Below are positions 52,336-60,972 of a stretch of DNA of 64,000 nt, piece after piece. Both the position numbers and the translations under genes were made by a program. A model generated the notes under the pieces. The model saw only the letters and a list, made by a program, of their open reading frames with translations. It searched no databases and was not told where the DNA came from. This stretch comes from Dyadobacter soli (GTDB lineage Bacteria; Bacteroidota; Bacteroidia; Cytophagales; Spirosomataceae). The number at the start of each line of letters is the position of its first letter. The first letter of the stretch is position 1. The stretch is taken from contig NZ_FNAN01000006.1 in NCBI RefSeq assembly GCF_900101885.1, positions 248,001 through 312,000 on the forward strand. The letters are read 5' to 3'.

Positions 52336-52363
52336 CGGTTTAAAGCGTGAATGCTTTGAACCG
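52336..52363. promoter_or_regulatory. Inverted repeat before the XRE regulator gene
   Basis: CGGTTTAAAGC (52336-52346) and GCTTTGAACCG (52353-52363) are complementary over 11 bp with one G-U type mismatch and a 6-nt centre. The repeat abuts the start codon, which suits an operator for autoregulation or a translation-blocking hairpin. Confidence 0.6.
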
Positions 52364-52422
52364 GGGCTGGTGCGTTGGGGTATTGAGTAGCGTGAGTATA
52401 GTAATGATTGACCGGGTCGCCG

Positions 52423-52493
52423 GAGCGATGAGTCAATGAGTGAATGAGTGAATAATTTAAATAGCATTCACTCATTCACTCATTCGCTCATTC
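52423..52493. repeat. Long hairpin of TGAGTGAA units
   Basis: The left arm (about 52425-52453) is made of TGAGTGAA units and the right arm (52466-52493) of the complementary TTCACTCA units. They pair over about 28 bp with only two or three mismatches around a 12-nt A/T loop. It starts 13 nt after the nrdJ stop on the minus strand. It may stabilise or end the nrdJ mRNA, but there is no T-run after it. Confidence 0.75.
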
Positions 52494-52505
52494 AAAATTA
52501 AAAAA

Positions 52506-55058
52506 TTATCCGCACTTGGACGAGCCGCAATCTTTGCACGTCAAGCATCCCTCCTGATAGAGCAAATTCGTTGATCCGCAGTTCTGGCATTTTTGCTTCG
52601 CCGCTTCGGTACCGTCCGGAATGTAGCGTTTCAATGCGCGGGCTACACCGGCTTTCCAGGTGTTGATCGCTTCGTCGAGTTGGAGGCTGCTGATCAGGTC
52701 AACTACCTTTTCGATCGGCATTCCGTGGCGCAATGTGCTGGAAATCAGCTTGGCGTAGTTCCAGTATTCAGGGTTGAATTTGTGGGACAACCCTTCAATT
52801 GTGGTTTTATAGCCGCGCGTATTTTTGTACTGAAAATCATAACGCGAGCTGCCGTCGGCTTCGCGGTTTTTGATGATCAGCCCTTCATTCACCCAGCGAG
52901 GGATCAGAATGCCATCTTCATCATCTGCAAAACCGGTAAAAATCTCGTATGGACGCCCGTCGATCAGGCCGATGAATGCGATCCATTTATCTTTTTTGTT
53001 CTGAAAACGTACCACATCGGCTTCGAGCGTTTGCGGGCGCTCGGTCGGGAATGGGGTAGCCGCGCCTTCCTGCGGCTCCTCTTTTTTCTCGGTATTGGAA
53101 ATCAAAACGCCTGAACGCGAGCCGTCGCGGTACACGGTAACGCCTTTGCAACCCGCTTTCCAGGCTTCCATGTAGCATTCGCCCACGAGCTCCTCGGTGA
53201 CGTCGTTCGGCATGTTGATGGTCACGCTGATCGAGTGGTCGACCCATTGCTGAATTGAGCCCTGCATTTTCACCTTTTTGAGATAATCCACATCATTGGA
53301 AGTGGCTTTGTAGTAAGGCGATTTTTTAACCAACTCATCGAGGTCTTTCTGCGCGTAATTTTTTGTCGTATCGAAGCCATTCACCTCCATCCATTGCTTG
53401 AAACGGTGGTGGAAAACCACATATTCCTCCCACGAATCGCCTACTTCGTCCACAAAATCCACGCGGACATCTTTATCATTCGGATTAACCTTTCTTCTTC
53501 TTTTATAAACCGGAAGGAAAACCGGCTCGATACCCGACGTGGTTTGAGACATTAAGCTGGTCGTTCCAGTCGGCGCGATGGTCAGCAATGCAATGTTACG
53601 GCGGCCGTATTCCAGCATTTCATAATAAAGTTGCGCGTCGGCCTCTTTCAGACGGTTGATGAACGGGTTATTTTTCTCCCTTTCCGAATCGAAAATAGCG
53701 AACGCACCACGCTCTTTTGCAGTATGCACCGATCCGCGGTAAGCTTCGAGCGCGACGGTTTTGTGTATTTCAACGGCAAATGCATTGCCCTCGTCGCTGC
53801 CGTAACGCAGGCCCAAAGCCGCCAGCATATCGCCTTCGGCAGTGATACCGATACCGGTACGGCGACCTTCGTTGGCCTTTGTTTGAATATTGAGCCAAAG
53901 GTTGCGCTCTACGAGTTTCACGTCCGCATCTTCCGGATCTTCATCTATTTTTTGCAGGATGGCGTCGATCTTTTCGAGTTCAAGATCGATAATGTCGTCC
54001 ATCATGCGCTGCGCTGCCGCAATATGCTTTTTGAACAGCTCCCAATTAAACTTTGCCTTGTCTGTGAATGCGTCTTCGACGTACGAGAACAGGTTAATGG
54101 CCAGCAAACGGCATGAATCATACGCGCAAAGCGGGATTTCGCCGCATGGGTTGGTCGAAATAGTCTGGTAACCGAGGTCGGCGTAGCAATCGGGCACGGA
54201 TTCGCGGATGATCGTGTCCCAGAACAAAATGCCCGGCTCGGCAGATTGCCATGCATTATGCACGATTTTTTTCCAGAGCGCCGTCGCGTCGATGTCCTTG
54301 ATATGCGAAGGATTGTCGCTTTTGATCGGATATTGCTGGCGGTATGCCGTTCCCGAATCCACCGCTTTCATAAATGCATCGTCGATTCGTACCGACACGT
54401 TCGCGCCTGTAACCTTACCCTGCTCCATTTTTGCATCGATGAAGCTTTCGGAGTCAGGGTGTTTAATGGAAACCGAAAGCATCAATGCGCCCCGGCGGCC
54501 ATCTTGCGCTACTTCCCGCGTAGAATTGGAAAAGCGTTCCATAAACGGCACAATGCCCGTTGACGTAAGCGCCGAGTTCTTTACCGGAGAGCCTTTCGGA
54601 CGGATATGCGAGAGGTCGTGCCCCACGCCGCCGCGGCGTTTCATCAATTGCACCTGCTCCTGGTCGATTTTCATAATGCCACCGTACGAATCCGACTCGC
54701 CATTATTGCCGATCACAAAGCAGTTGGAAAGCGAGGCGATCTGGTAAGGGTTACCAATGCCCGTCATGGGGCTGCCTTGCGGGATAATGTATTTAAAATC
54801 CTTGATCAGATCGAAAATATCCGCTTCGCTCAGCGGGTTCGGATAGCGCTGCTCGATCCGCGCGATCTCGGACGCGATGCGGCGGTGCATATCGTTCGGT
54901 GTGGCTTCATAGATTGCTCCGAACGAATCTTTCAAAGCGTATTTGTTCACCCAAACGCGGGCCGCAAGGTCGTCGCCTTTGAAGTATTCCAGCGACGCCC
55001 GATAGGCTTCGTCACTGGTATAGGTTCTTTCTGATTGTGAAGATTTTATGGATTCCAT
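52506..55058 (-). CDS. nrdJ: Adenosylcobalamin-dependent ribonucleotide reductase
   Basis: This 850-residue class II reductase makes deoxyribonucleotides using coenzyme B12 and needs no oxygen. The reductase barrel has ASLSNCFVIGNNGESD (first active-site Cys), the STNPCGEIPLCAYDSCRL segment with the radical Cys and Glu, and LTIAPTGTTSLMSQTTSGIEP for substrate phosphate binding. The C-terminus carries a zinc-ribbon/redox tail with CQNCGSTN, then CLTCKDCGSSKCG. No nrdA/B genes are seen here. I found no cobalamin riboswitch in the A/T-rich upstream region; two copies of a GTTTGCAAAT motif are there instead. Confidence 0.95.
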   Translation of the reverse strand: MESIKSSQSERTYTSDEAYRASLEYFKGDDLAARVWVNKYALKDSFGAIYEATPNDMHRRIASEIARIEQRYPNPLSEADIFDLIKDFKYIIPQGSPMTGIGNPYQIASLSNCFVIGNNGESDSYGGIMKIDQEQVQLMKRRGGVGHDLSHIRPKGSPVKNSALTSTGIVPFMERFSNSTREVAQDGRRGALMLSVSIKHPDSESFIDAKMEQGKVTGANVSVRIDDAFMKAVDSGTAYRQQYPIKSDNPSHIKDIDATALWKKIVHNAWQSAEPGILFWDTIIRESVPDCYADLGYQTISTNPCGEIPLCAYDSCRLLAINLFSYVEDAFTDKAKFNWELFKKHIAAAQRMMDDIIDLELEKIDAILQKIDEDPEDADVKLVERNLWLNIQTKANEGRRTGIGITAEGDMLAALGLRYGSDEGNAFAVEIHKTVALEAYRGSVHTAKERGAFAIFDSEREKNNPFINRLKEADAQLYYEMLEYGRRNIALLTIAPTGTTSLMSQTTSGIEPVFLPVYKRRRKVNPNDKDVRVDFVDEVGDSWEEYVVFHHRFKQWMEVNGFDTTKNYAQKDLDELVKKSPYYKATSNDVDYLKKVKMQGSIQQWVDHSISVTINMPNDVTEELVGECYMEAWKAGCKGVTVYRDGSRSGVLISNTEKKEEPQEGAATPFPTERPQTLEADVVRFQNKKDKWIAFIGLIDGRPYEIFTGFADDEDGILIPRWVNEGLIIKNREADGSSRYDFQYKNTRGYKTTIEGLSHKFNPEYWNYAKLISSTLRHGMPIEKVVDLISSLQLDEAINTWKAGVARALKRYIPDGTEAAKQKCQNCGSTNLLYQEGCLTCKDCGSSKCG

Positions 55059-55138
55059 TGGGTGGTATCAGACGTTTTTTGAAGAAGTTGAGAGTTTCAA
55101 ATTTACATATTTTGGTTTTTAAATGAAAGCGAATGTTG

Positions 55139-55224
55139 AAAAAAGTTTGCAAATGTTTTAGTGTAAAATACTCTATTTCAATGTGTTGAAATTTTTAATT
55201 TTATAAAAAGTTTGCAAATTTTTA
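55139..55224. promoter_or_regulatory. Two copies of AAAAGTTTGCAAAT upstream of nrdJ
   Basis: AAAAAAGTTTGCAAATGTTTT (in part; 55139-55159) and AAAAAGTTTGCAAATTTTTA (55206-55224) share a TTTGCAAA palindrome, 65 nt apart. They lie 80-170 nt upstream of the start codon and do not match the NrdR box consensus I know. A possible -7 element TAAATTTG (55105-55098, minus strand) lies nearer the gene. Confidence 0.45.
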
Positions 55225-55254
55225 TACAAGCTGAAAAATCCTTATAAAAATTAT

Positions 55255-55288
55255 TACAAAAAAATACCGGCTCTCTAAGGAAGCCGGC
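55255..55288 (-). terminator. Terminator of the haem uptake operon
   Basis: On the minus strand GCCGGCT (55288-55282) and AGCCGGT (55272-55266) pair with a 9-nt loop, followed by ATTTTTTTG. It lies 60 nt after the hmuS stop. Confidence 0.82.
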
Positions 55289-55348
55289 AATTTCGGAATT
55301 ACTATGGCGAAATTTAATCTTAAGTCGTTAGTACGATCTGTTTTGTTG

Positions 55349-56395
55349 TCACAACTGTATAGCGTGCTGCTCGATGAGCGCAGGCCATTCGGCCAGTTCG
55401 GGAATGCCCGGCTTGCGCTTGCCGAAAAACTGGTTGAACATCACACCATCCTTATCGATGAGCTCGATTCCGGTTACGATGCCGTCTTCGGTAGGCTTTC
55501 TGACCACCCAGGCTTCATCGATCGCGTCTTCCCGTAAATGCAGGTTGAACTCCGGGTCCATCACGTTCAGCCACGGGCCCATAACAAATATCTTTTTGAT
55601 CGGGCCGGTGTGGATTTGAATGCAGTTTGGATTTGAAACGAAAACCATAATCGGCAACCCGGTTTCGGAAATCGCGTCGAAAAGCGGTTTCATGCTTTCC
55701 GGCTTAATGCGGTGCGCGTAACCTTCGGGTGCATTGCGCAATGCCTGTTTCCGGGAAAGGTTATGCTTGCGAAGGAGCGTGAAAAAGTCGTGCGTGTCTT
55801 TCAATGCCAGCCATTCCTGCTGGAATGCGGGCCTGTCGAGGCCAGGAGCCTCTTCGGACTCGGCTACCTTTTCTTTTTTCTCGCTTACAAAAAGATTTAC
55901 ATCCTGGTCGGCGGCGAGGTATTTGGCAACTAATGCGTCGTAGGCTTCCTTGTTACTTTTTTCCGTGAGGTAAATCTTATGCGCCGCTTCACCGAAACTG
56001 TTGAAGAATTGCAGGCTGAAACGGTCGTTTTCCGAAACGGCAAAGCCGAATTTCCAGTCGCCGAGGAACAGACGGAGGTCGATATCCTCGCCCAGCACCA
56101 GGCCGACGTGGTTGTTGAACGATATTTTCTCATACACACCCTTGCGCTCGTGTACGACGTGGTCGTTACGCGTGAGCGCCATCACGTGCCCGAGTGAGCC
56201 CATTTCCTTGATCAGCTCCCTGAAATCGCCGGCGAGCAGCTGCACATTGGTTCCGAGCCCGGTCGCAAGGAGTTCCGCTTCCGAGGTGCCAAGCGCTTTG
56301 GCGTCGTCACGGATGCGTGATTTGGGATTGGCGAGTTTGTACTCTGCCCAGCGTTCTTTCAATTCAGTTCTGTCCGGTGAAAGGGTAGACTTCAT
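55349..56395 (-). CDS. hmuS: HemS/HmuS-family haem-handling protein
   Basis: This 348-residue protein consists of two related halves, as in HemS/ChuS/HmuS, which bind and store or degrade haem in the cytoplasm. The first half contains ELLATGLGTNVQLLAGDFRELI and MGSLGHVMALTRNDHVVHERKG, and the second the matching MVFVSNPNCIQIHTGPIKKI and VMGPWLNVMDPEFNLHL (His ligand candidate in IHTG). It is the last gene of the operon, 24 nt after hmuV and before a terminator. Whether it opens the haem ring or only carries haem is not settled by sequence. Confidence 0.93.
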   Translation of the reverse strand: MKSTLSPDRTELKERWAEYKLANPKSRIRDDAKALGTSEAELLATGLGTNVQLLAGDFRELIKEMGSLGHVMALTRNDHVVHERKGVYEKISFNNHVGLVLGEDIDLRLFLGDWKFGFAVSENDRFSLQFFNSFGEAAHKIYLTEKSNKEAYDALVAKYLAADQDVNLFVSEKKEKVAESEEAPGLDRPAFQQEWLALKDTHDFFTLLRKHNLSRKQALRNAPEGYAHRIKPESMKPLFDAISETGLPIMVFVSNPNCIQIHTGPIKKIFVMGPWLNVMDPEFNLHLREDAIDEAWVVRKPTEDGIVTGIELIDKDGVMFNQFFGKRKPGIPELAEWPALIEQHAIQL

Positions 56396-56420
56396 GTCTT
56401 GGTATTTTAATTGTTATTAA

Positions 56421-57218
56421 TCAGGGTAAATGGTACGGTACGGGCGCCACTTGCGGCACAATTACCGGGTAAGGCGTCGTTTCCGGCTGGATAATCTGCA
56501 CCGGCAAGCCAAATGCTTCCTGGATCGCCTGCTCGGTAAGCACGTTTTCGGGTAAGCCAATGGCGTGCATACATCCGCCTTTGAGCATTAGCACGCGGTC
56601 GGAATATTGCAATGCCTGGTTCAGGTCGTGGATCACGGCAATCACCGCGAAATTTTTGCGCGTAAGTTCCTTTGCAAGCTGGAATGTCTCGTACTGATGC
56701 AAAAGATCCATTCCGGTGGTCGGTTCGTCGAGCAGGAGCAAGCCATTTTCGATCTCCCACACCTGCGCGAGCGCGCGGGCCAGCTGCACGCGCTGCTGCT
56801 CCCCGCCGGATAAGGTCGGGTAAATTCGTCCTTTCAAATGGCCAATACCGACTTTTTTGAGGCACATATCGACAATTGCCAGGTCGCGCTGGGTTGGATC
56901 GGCGTCGTAAAACGGGTAGCGGCCCATCAGCACAATTTCCTGCGTAGTGAAGGAGAGCGTAATATTGTTTTGCTGGGACAAAACAGCCCGCTTGGTAGCC
57001 AATTCCTTCAATTTGTACTTTCGAAGGTCGCGGTCGTGGAAATGCACCGAGCCGGAAGTGGCTCCCTGTTCCGCGGAAAGCAGCTTGATCAACGTCGATT
57101 TTCCGGCTCCATTAGCACCCACAATCGCCCAGAATTCCCCGGGTTTAACCGAAAAACTCACGTTATCGAGCAATTTCCGGCCTTTTACTTCAAACCCTGC
57201 ATTCCGCACCTCGATCAT
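56421..57218 (-). CDS. hmuV: Haem ABC transporter ATP-binding protein
   Basis: This 265-residue ATPase powers haem import with the HmuU permease. Walker A is GANGAGKST, the signature LSGGEQQRVQLARAL, Walker B LLLLDEPTTG, and the H-loop His lies in VIHDLNQAL. The start is the ATG at 57218, which overlaps the hmuU stop (ATGA); a GTG at 57242 lies inside hmuU. The C-terminal end has a Pro-rich tail (PETTPYPVIVPQVAPVP) not needed for function. Confidence 0.94.
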   Translation of the reverse strand: MIEVRNAGFEVKGRKLLDNVSFSVKPGEFWAIVGANGAGKSTLIKLLSAEQGATSGSVHFHDRDLRKYKLKELATKRAVLSQQNNITLSFTTQEIVLMGRYPFYDADPTQRDLAIVDMCLKKVGIGHLKGRIYPTLSGGEQQRVQLARALAQVWEIENGLLLLDEPTTGMDLLHQYETFQLAKELTRKNFAVIAVIHDLNQALQYSDRVLMLKGGCMHAIGLPENVLTEQAIQEAFGLPVQIIQPETTPYPVIVPQVAPVPYHLP

Positions 57219-58321
57219 AGCCGTTTCCGTTTTTGTTCCCACAAAATATAAATGAAGAACGGCGTACCCAGCATGCCCGTAAGAATGCCTATCGGCAGTT
57301 CCGACGGCGCTACGATCGTGCGGGAGAAGGTATCGGCTATTGTGAGCACAATGGCGCCCGCAAATGCCGATCCGATTATCAATGTCCGGTGGTTGGGACC
57401 GAACAACGTGCGTATAATGTGCGGTACTATCAATCCTACAAAGCCGATACTCCCCGCCACGGCCACGGACGCACCTACGCCCAGGGTTGCGAGGATGATT
57501 ACCTGCCTTTTCAGGGATTTCATATTCACACCAAGGCTCGCCGCCTGGCTTTCGCCGAGCACGAGCAGGTTCAATGCTTTGGATAAATAGGGCATGAAAA
57601 TGAGTGAGATTCCTACGAATGGCCCCACGGCCATCACGGAATTCCAGCTGGCGCCGCCCAGGCTGCCGAGGTTCCAGAAAGTAATGTTGCGAAGCTGGGC
57701 ATCGTCGGCCAGGTAGGTCATCAGCCCGGTTACCGCGCCTACAAATGCATTGATGGCGATTCCGCAGAGCAGCAACGTGGCCACGCCGCCTTCGCTGGTG
57801 ATTTTGGAGAGCTGGTACACAAGGTACGTCGTGCCGGCTGCGCCGAGGAAAGAGACAAACGAAATGCCGTATGCGCCCGCGAGCTCGTTCAGCATTCCGA
57901 AGTATTTAACGTTGAGCATGATGACAAAAACAGCGAAAAGCGATGCACCCGAAGTGACGCCGATGAGCGTGGCATCTGCGATAGGGTTTCGGAATAACCC
58001 TTGCAGCGACGCGCCCGCAATGCCCAATGCAGCACCTATGAGTACCGCCAGACATACCCGCGGCAGGCGGATGATCCAGAAAACGATCGATTTCTGCTCC
58101 TCAACCTGCATTTCGGTAACCCAGCCGAGTTTGAATGCGACGATCTGCCACAGCTCGCTGAGGGAAATCGATAATGCACCGGTGCAAGCCGCGAAAATCA
58201 CACACGCCAGCAGGATCGAGCCCAGTATCCACACCATTTTGCCCATGGAAGAAGGCAATATGTGTTTCTGGAAGCTTTCCGCTTTCGTCGTGTCGCGCTC
58301 GTTTACCGTTTCTGTCAGCAT
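57215..58321 (-). CDS. hmuU: Haem ABC transporter permease (FecCD type)
   Basis: This 368-residue inner-membrane permease belongs to the FecCD/BtuC family with about ten helices. Family motifs are [33 protein letters not shown]-like (here ending [13 protein letters not shown]; quoted in part), [23 protein letters not shown] and GELPIGI-like [17 protein letters not shown] at the C-terminus. A charged N-terminal extension of about 30 residues precedes the first helix. It starts 6 nt after the hmuT stop and is coupled to hmuV. Confidence 0.94.
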   Translation of the reverse strand: [368 protein letters not shown]

Positions 58322-58327
58322 TGCCTC

Positions 58328-59158
58328 TTATTTTACTTTTTGGGAAAGTTCAATGGCAGCCTTGCCGAGCCGGGGACCGAAGCCGGTAAGGAACTGGCCG
58401 TCCATGGTGACGATCTTCCGGTTTCTACCGGCATTGGTACTGGCCACGCCGGGAATTTTCAGCAGGCCGTCCATGCCTTCGAGGCTTTCCAAGCCGCTGG
58501 AAAACAGCACAAGTACGTCGGGGTTGGCCGCAATGAGCGATTCCGCGGTCAGTGGTTTGAACTCGGTGAAGCCGGCGACGGCATTCTTATGCCCTGCTAA
58601 TGTGAACATTTTGTCCAGTGAAGTGCCGGTACCGGACACCATTAATGTGCCCGTGCCGCGTGCGTAGATGAAGAGTAATTTTTTGGGATTGGCGGGCGCC
58701 GGGATTTTTGCGAGGTCGGCCTGCAATGCTTTCACCATTTTTTCGGCCTGTGCGGAAGCGTTGAAATAGGCTCCTACCTCGCGAATAAGCTTGATAGCGC
58801 CTTCATTGGAATACTCATGCTTGAACTCGACCAGTTTTTTGCCGCTGCTATTCAGCTGTTTCACCACTGCGGGTGGCAGCATGCTCTGGTTGGTGTAGAT
58901 GATCACGTCCGGGTTCAATGCCAGAATGCCCTCGGCCGCAATGGTGCGGTTATGGCCGATCTTAGGGATTTTTTCGAGCGATGCGGGGTAGGTACTCGTT
59001 ACGTCCACGCCCACAAGTTGCTTTTCCAGGCCAAGTCCGACGAGGATTTCACTCAAAGTCCCATTGGCGGACACGATCCGGAGTGCTTTCGCATAACCCG
59101 TTCCCGCTGTGAGAACCAGGATTAGTAAACAGATATAAAATCTCGAAACCAGCTGCAT
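58328..59158 (-). CDS. hmuT: Haem-binding periplasmic protein
   Basis: This 276-residue protein has a signal peptide (about 1-23, GYAKA) and a two-lobed cluster A binding fold. LRIVSANGTLSEILVGLG opens the first lobe, GVDVTSTYP and GHNRTIAAEGILALNPDVII follow, and the second lobe has LMVSGTGTSLDKMFTLAG and NPDVLVLFSSGLESL. It carries haem from the outer-membrane receptor to HmuUV. There is no lipobox, so it is soluble. An outer-membrane haem receptor is not encoded next to this operon. Confidence 0.93.
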   Translation of the reverse strand: MQLVSRFYICLLILVLTAGTGYAKALRIVSANGTLSEILVGLGLEKQLVGVDVTSTYPASLEKIPKIGHNRTIAAEGILALNPDVIIYTNQSMLPPAVVKQLNSSGKKLVEFKHEYSNEGAIKLIREVGAYFNASAQAEKMVKALQADLAKIPAPANPKKLLFIYARGTGTLMVSGTGTSLDKMFTLAGHKNAVAGFTEFKPLTAESLIAANPDVLVLFSSGLESLEGMDGLLKIPGVASTNAGRNRKIVTMDGQFLTGFGPRLGKAAIELSQKVK

Positions 59159-59167
59159 TTCAGGGTT

Positions 59168-59515
59168 TTACTTTTTATAGGAAAATATTTTATCCACTTC
59201 CAAAACCAGCAGCGCTTCCTGGAACATCGTGTGGATCTCCTCCAACTCGGTATCGTCGAACGAGAGCATGAAGTTCGGGATGGGCGACTGTAACAAATGG
59301 GTTTTGCCGTGCGGAAGCGGTTCACTGAGGCTGTGAATGTGGTACTGATCATACAAAATGGATTGGAATCCCCTCAAACCATCCTCTGTAAACACAAAAA
59401 GCACATTACCGTAGGCGAAATTGAAATGCGTGCAGCAATTGCACTGTCCGATGTAGCCTTTGCCGGTCTGGCTTAAAATCCGTAATGAATTGTATGAATG
59501 CGAATCCTCCTGCAT
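59168..59515 (-). CDS. Small Cys/His-containing protein, first gene of the haem operon
   Basis: This 115-residue soluble protein has no signal peptide or membrane segment. It begins with a polar stretch, then YIGQCNCCTHFNFAYGNVLF with a CxCC motif and a nearby His, then several His residues (YDQYHIHSL, PHGKTHLL). The C-terminus ends in a helix (ELEEIHTMFQEALLVLEVDK). It lies 9 nt before hmuT, so it is transcribed with the haem transporter. It resembles a Bacteroidota family of unknown function (possibly DUF6686, from memory). Metal or haem sensing or handling is a reasonable guess from the motif and place, not proven. Confidence 0.75.
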   Translation of the reverse strand: MQEDSHSYNSLRILSQTGKGYIGQCNCCTHFNFAYGNVLFVFTEDGLRGFQSILYDQYHIHSLSEPLPHGKTHLLQSPIPNFMLSFDDTELEEIHTMFQEALLVLEVDKIFSYKK

Positions 59516-59572
59516 AGCCTGTTAATGATCATGGATTTAAATGCTTTCCTGAATTTCGCCATTTGTCGGAGG

Positions 59573-59599
59573 CAAATATATGTTATTAATTTAGACCAA
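59573..59599 (-). promoter_or_regulatory. Possible promoter of the haem operon
   Basis: TATATTTG on the minus strand (59580-59573) matches the -7 element fully. The nearest TTG (59599-59597) is only 16 nt upstream, shorter than usual. The surrounding 177-nt gap has no clear Fur-type palindrome, though it is rich in A/T. Confidence 0.35.
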
Positions 59600-59692
59600 G
59601 TATAAATAACCAAGAAAAATTTAGTTGAGCCTTCCCGGAATCGTCTGGCAGACTTCTTATTATTGTAAAATCATTCCTATACCTGAACGCTC

Positions 59693-60964
59693 TTGAAAAA
59701 GCTAGTTACCAACCTGACCTTCTGGGTCCTTGCCGCCATCACAGCCGGTGCACTGCTCGGTCACTATCTCCCCGACACGGCGGTGGAAATGAAGATTCTC
59801 GGTGAAGGATTCATTTCCGTGGTGAAGCTTTTTATCAATCCCATCATTTTCCTGACCATCACTTTGGGCATTGTAGGTATGGGTGACCTGAAAAAGGTAG
59901 GGAAGGTGGGTGCGAAAGCATTGCTCTATTTCGAAGTGGTGACGACGCTCGCGCTCATTGTCGGGATTATCGTCGCCAACGTTATCCGTCCGGGCCACGG
60001 CGTGGTGACCGATTCGCTGGAAAAAGGGGATATTTCCAAATTTGCGGGCAAAGCGCACGATTTCAGCTGGCTGCAATTTTTCTTCGACAACGTGACTTTG
60101 CAGGTTTTGCTCATTGCATTGGTATTCGGCTCGGTATTGAGCCGTATTGAAGCCAAGCAACGCATTGTCGACGGGCTGAATTTTATATCCAAATACGTTT
60201 TCAAAGCCCTGCACCTGGTCATGATCTTCGCGCCGATCGGTGCATTCGGCGGGATGGCGTTCACAATCGGCAAATACGGCATTCATACCTTGCTACCACT
60301 CGCCAAACTGATGGGTACCGTCTACGCGACTATGGCCGTCTTCATTTTCGGGGTTTTAGGATTGATTCTGCGGACTTACAAAATTAGCCTGTGGCGCTTT
60401 TTGAAATACATCCGGGAAGAACTGCTGATCGTACTCGGTACTTCCTCATCGGAAGCGGGTTTGCCTTCGCTCATGGCCAAGCTCGAACGAATGGGATGCT
60501 CCAAGCCGGTGGTAGGCCTCGTGGTACCCGCAGGATACTCTTTCAACCTCGACGGAACGACTATTTATCTTTCAATGGCCACGATCTTCCTCGCGCAGGT
60601 TTTCAATGTGCATTTGAATATGGGCCAGATACTTTCATTGATCGGCATTCTGATGGTCACCTCCAAAGGTGCCGCGGGCGTAACCGGCAGTGGTTTCGTC
60701 GTACTCGCCTCCACTTTGACGGCCATTAAGGTAATTCCCGTCGAAGGTTTGGCACTTCTGCTCGGTGTAGACCGTTTCATGTCAGAAGCCCGCGCGATCA
60801 CCAATTTCATCGGCAACGGCGTCGCTACCATCTGGCTCGCCAACAACGAAAAGGAATTCGACCGAAGCAAAATGGAATACGCGTTCAAAAATATCCAGGA
60901 GACCGAGAATGTGGTGACGGATAATTTGAGTGATGTGACGCAGCCGTCTGGAACTAAGCTGTAA
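59693..60964 (+). CDS. dctA: Dicarboxylate/glutamate:cation symporter (DAACS family)
   Basis: This 423-residue transporter takes up C4-dicarboxylates or acidic amino acids with Na+ or H+. It shows the GLLGHYLP-like opening (GALLGHYLPD), FINPIIFLTITLGIVGMGDLKKVG, the serine-rich hairpin loop GTSSSEAGLPSLMAKLE, GYSFNLDGTTIYLSMATIFLAQ, and the VDRFMSEARAITNFIGNGVATI helix (in part), typical of DctA. The start is a TTG at 59693: a TGA lies three codons upstream and no ATG is available before the first helix. It is convergent to nothing and divergent from the haem operon. Confidence 0.93.
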   Translation: MKKLVTNLTFWVLAAITAGALLGHYLPDTAVEMKILGEGFISVVKLFINPIIFLTITLGIVGMGDLKKVGKVGAKALLYFEVVTTLALIVGIIVANVIRPGHGVVTDSLEKGDISKFAGKAHDFSWLQFFFDNVTLQVLLIALVFGSVLSRIEAKQRIVDGLNFISKYVFKALHLVMIFAPIGAFGGMAFTIGKYGIHTLLPLAKLMGTVYATMAVFIFGVLGLILRTYKISLWRFLKYIREELLIVLGTSSSEAGLPSLMAKLERMGCSKPVVGLVVPAGYSFNLDGTTIYLSMATIFLAQVFNVHLNMGQILSLIGILMVTSKGAAGVTGSGFVVLASTLTAIKVIPVEGLALLLGVDRFMSEARAITNFIGNGVATIWLANNEKEFDRSKMEYAFKNIQETENVVTDNLSDVTQPSGTKL

Positions 60965-60972
60965 TATTGATC

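Noticed and set aside
52290-52475. 61-codon minus-strand frame across the hairpin and the XRE start
   Set aside because: Most of it is encoded by the repeat hairpin and it overlaps the better supported XRE gene.
55059-55260. Cobalamin riboswitch upstream of nrdJ
   Set aside because: I looked for the B12-box-like conserved core and multi-stem layout on the minus strand; the region is A/T-rich and too short of GC stems. A covariance search would be decisive.
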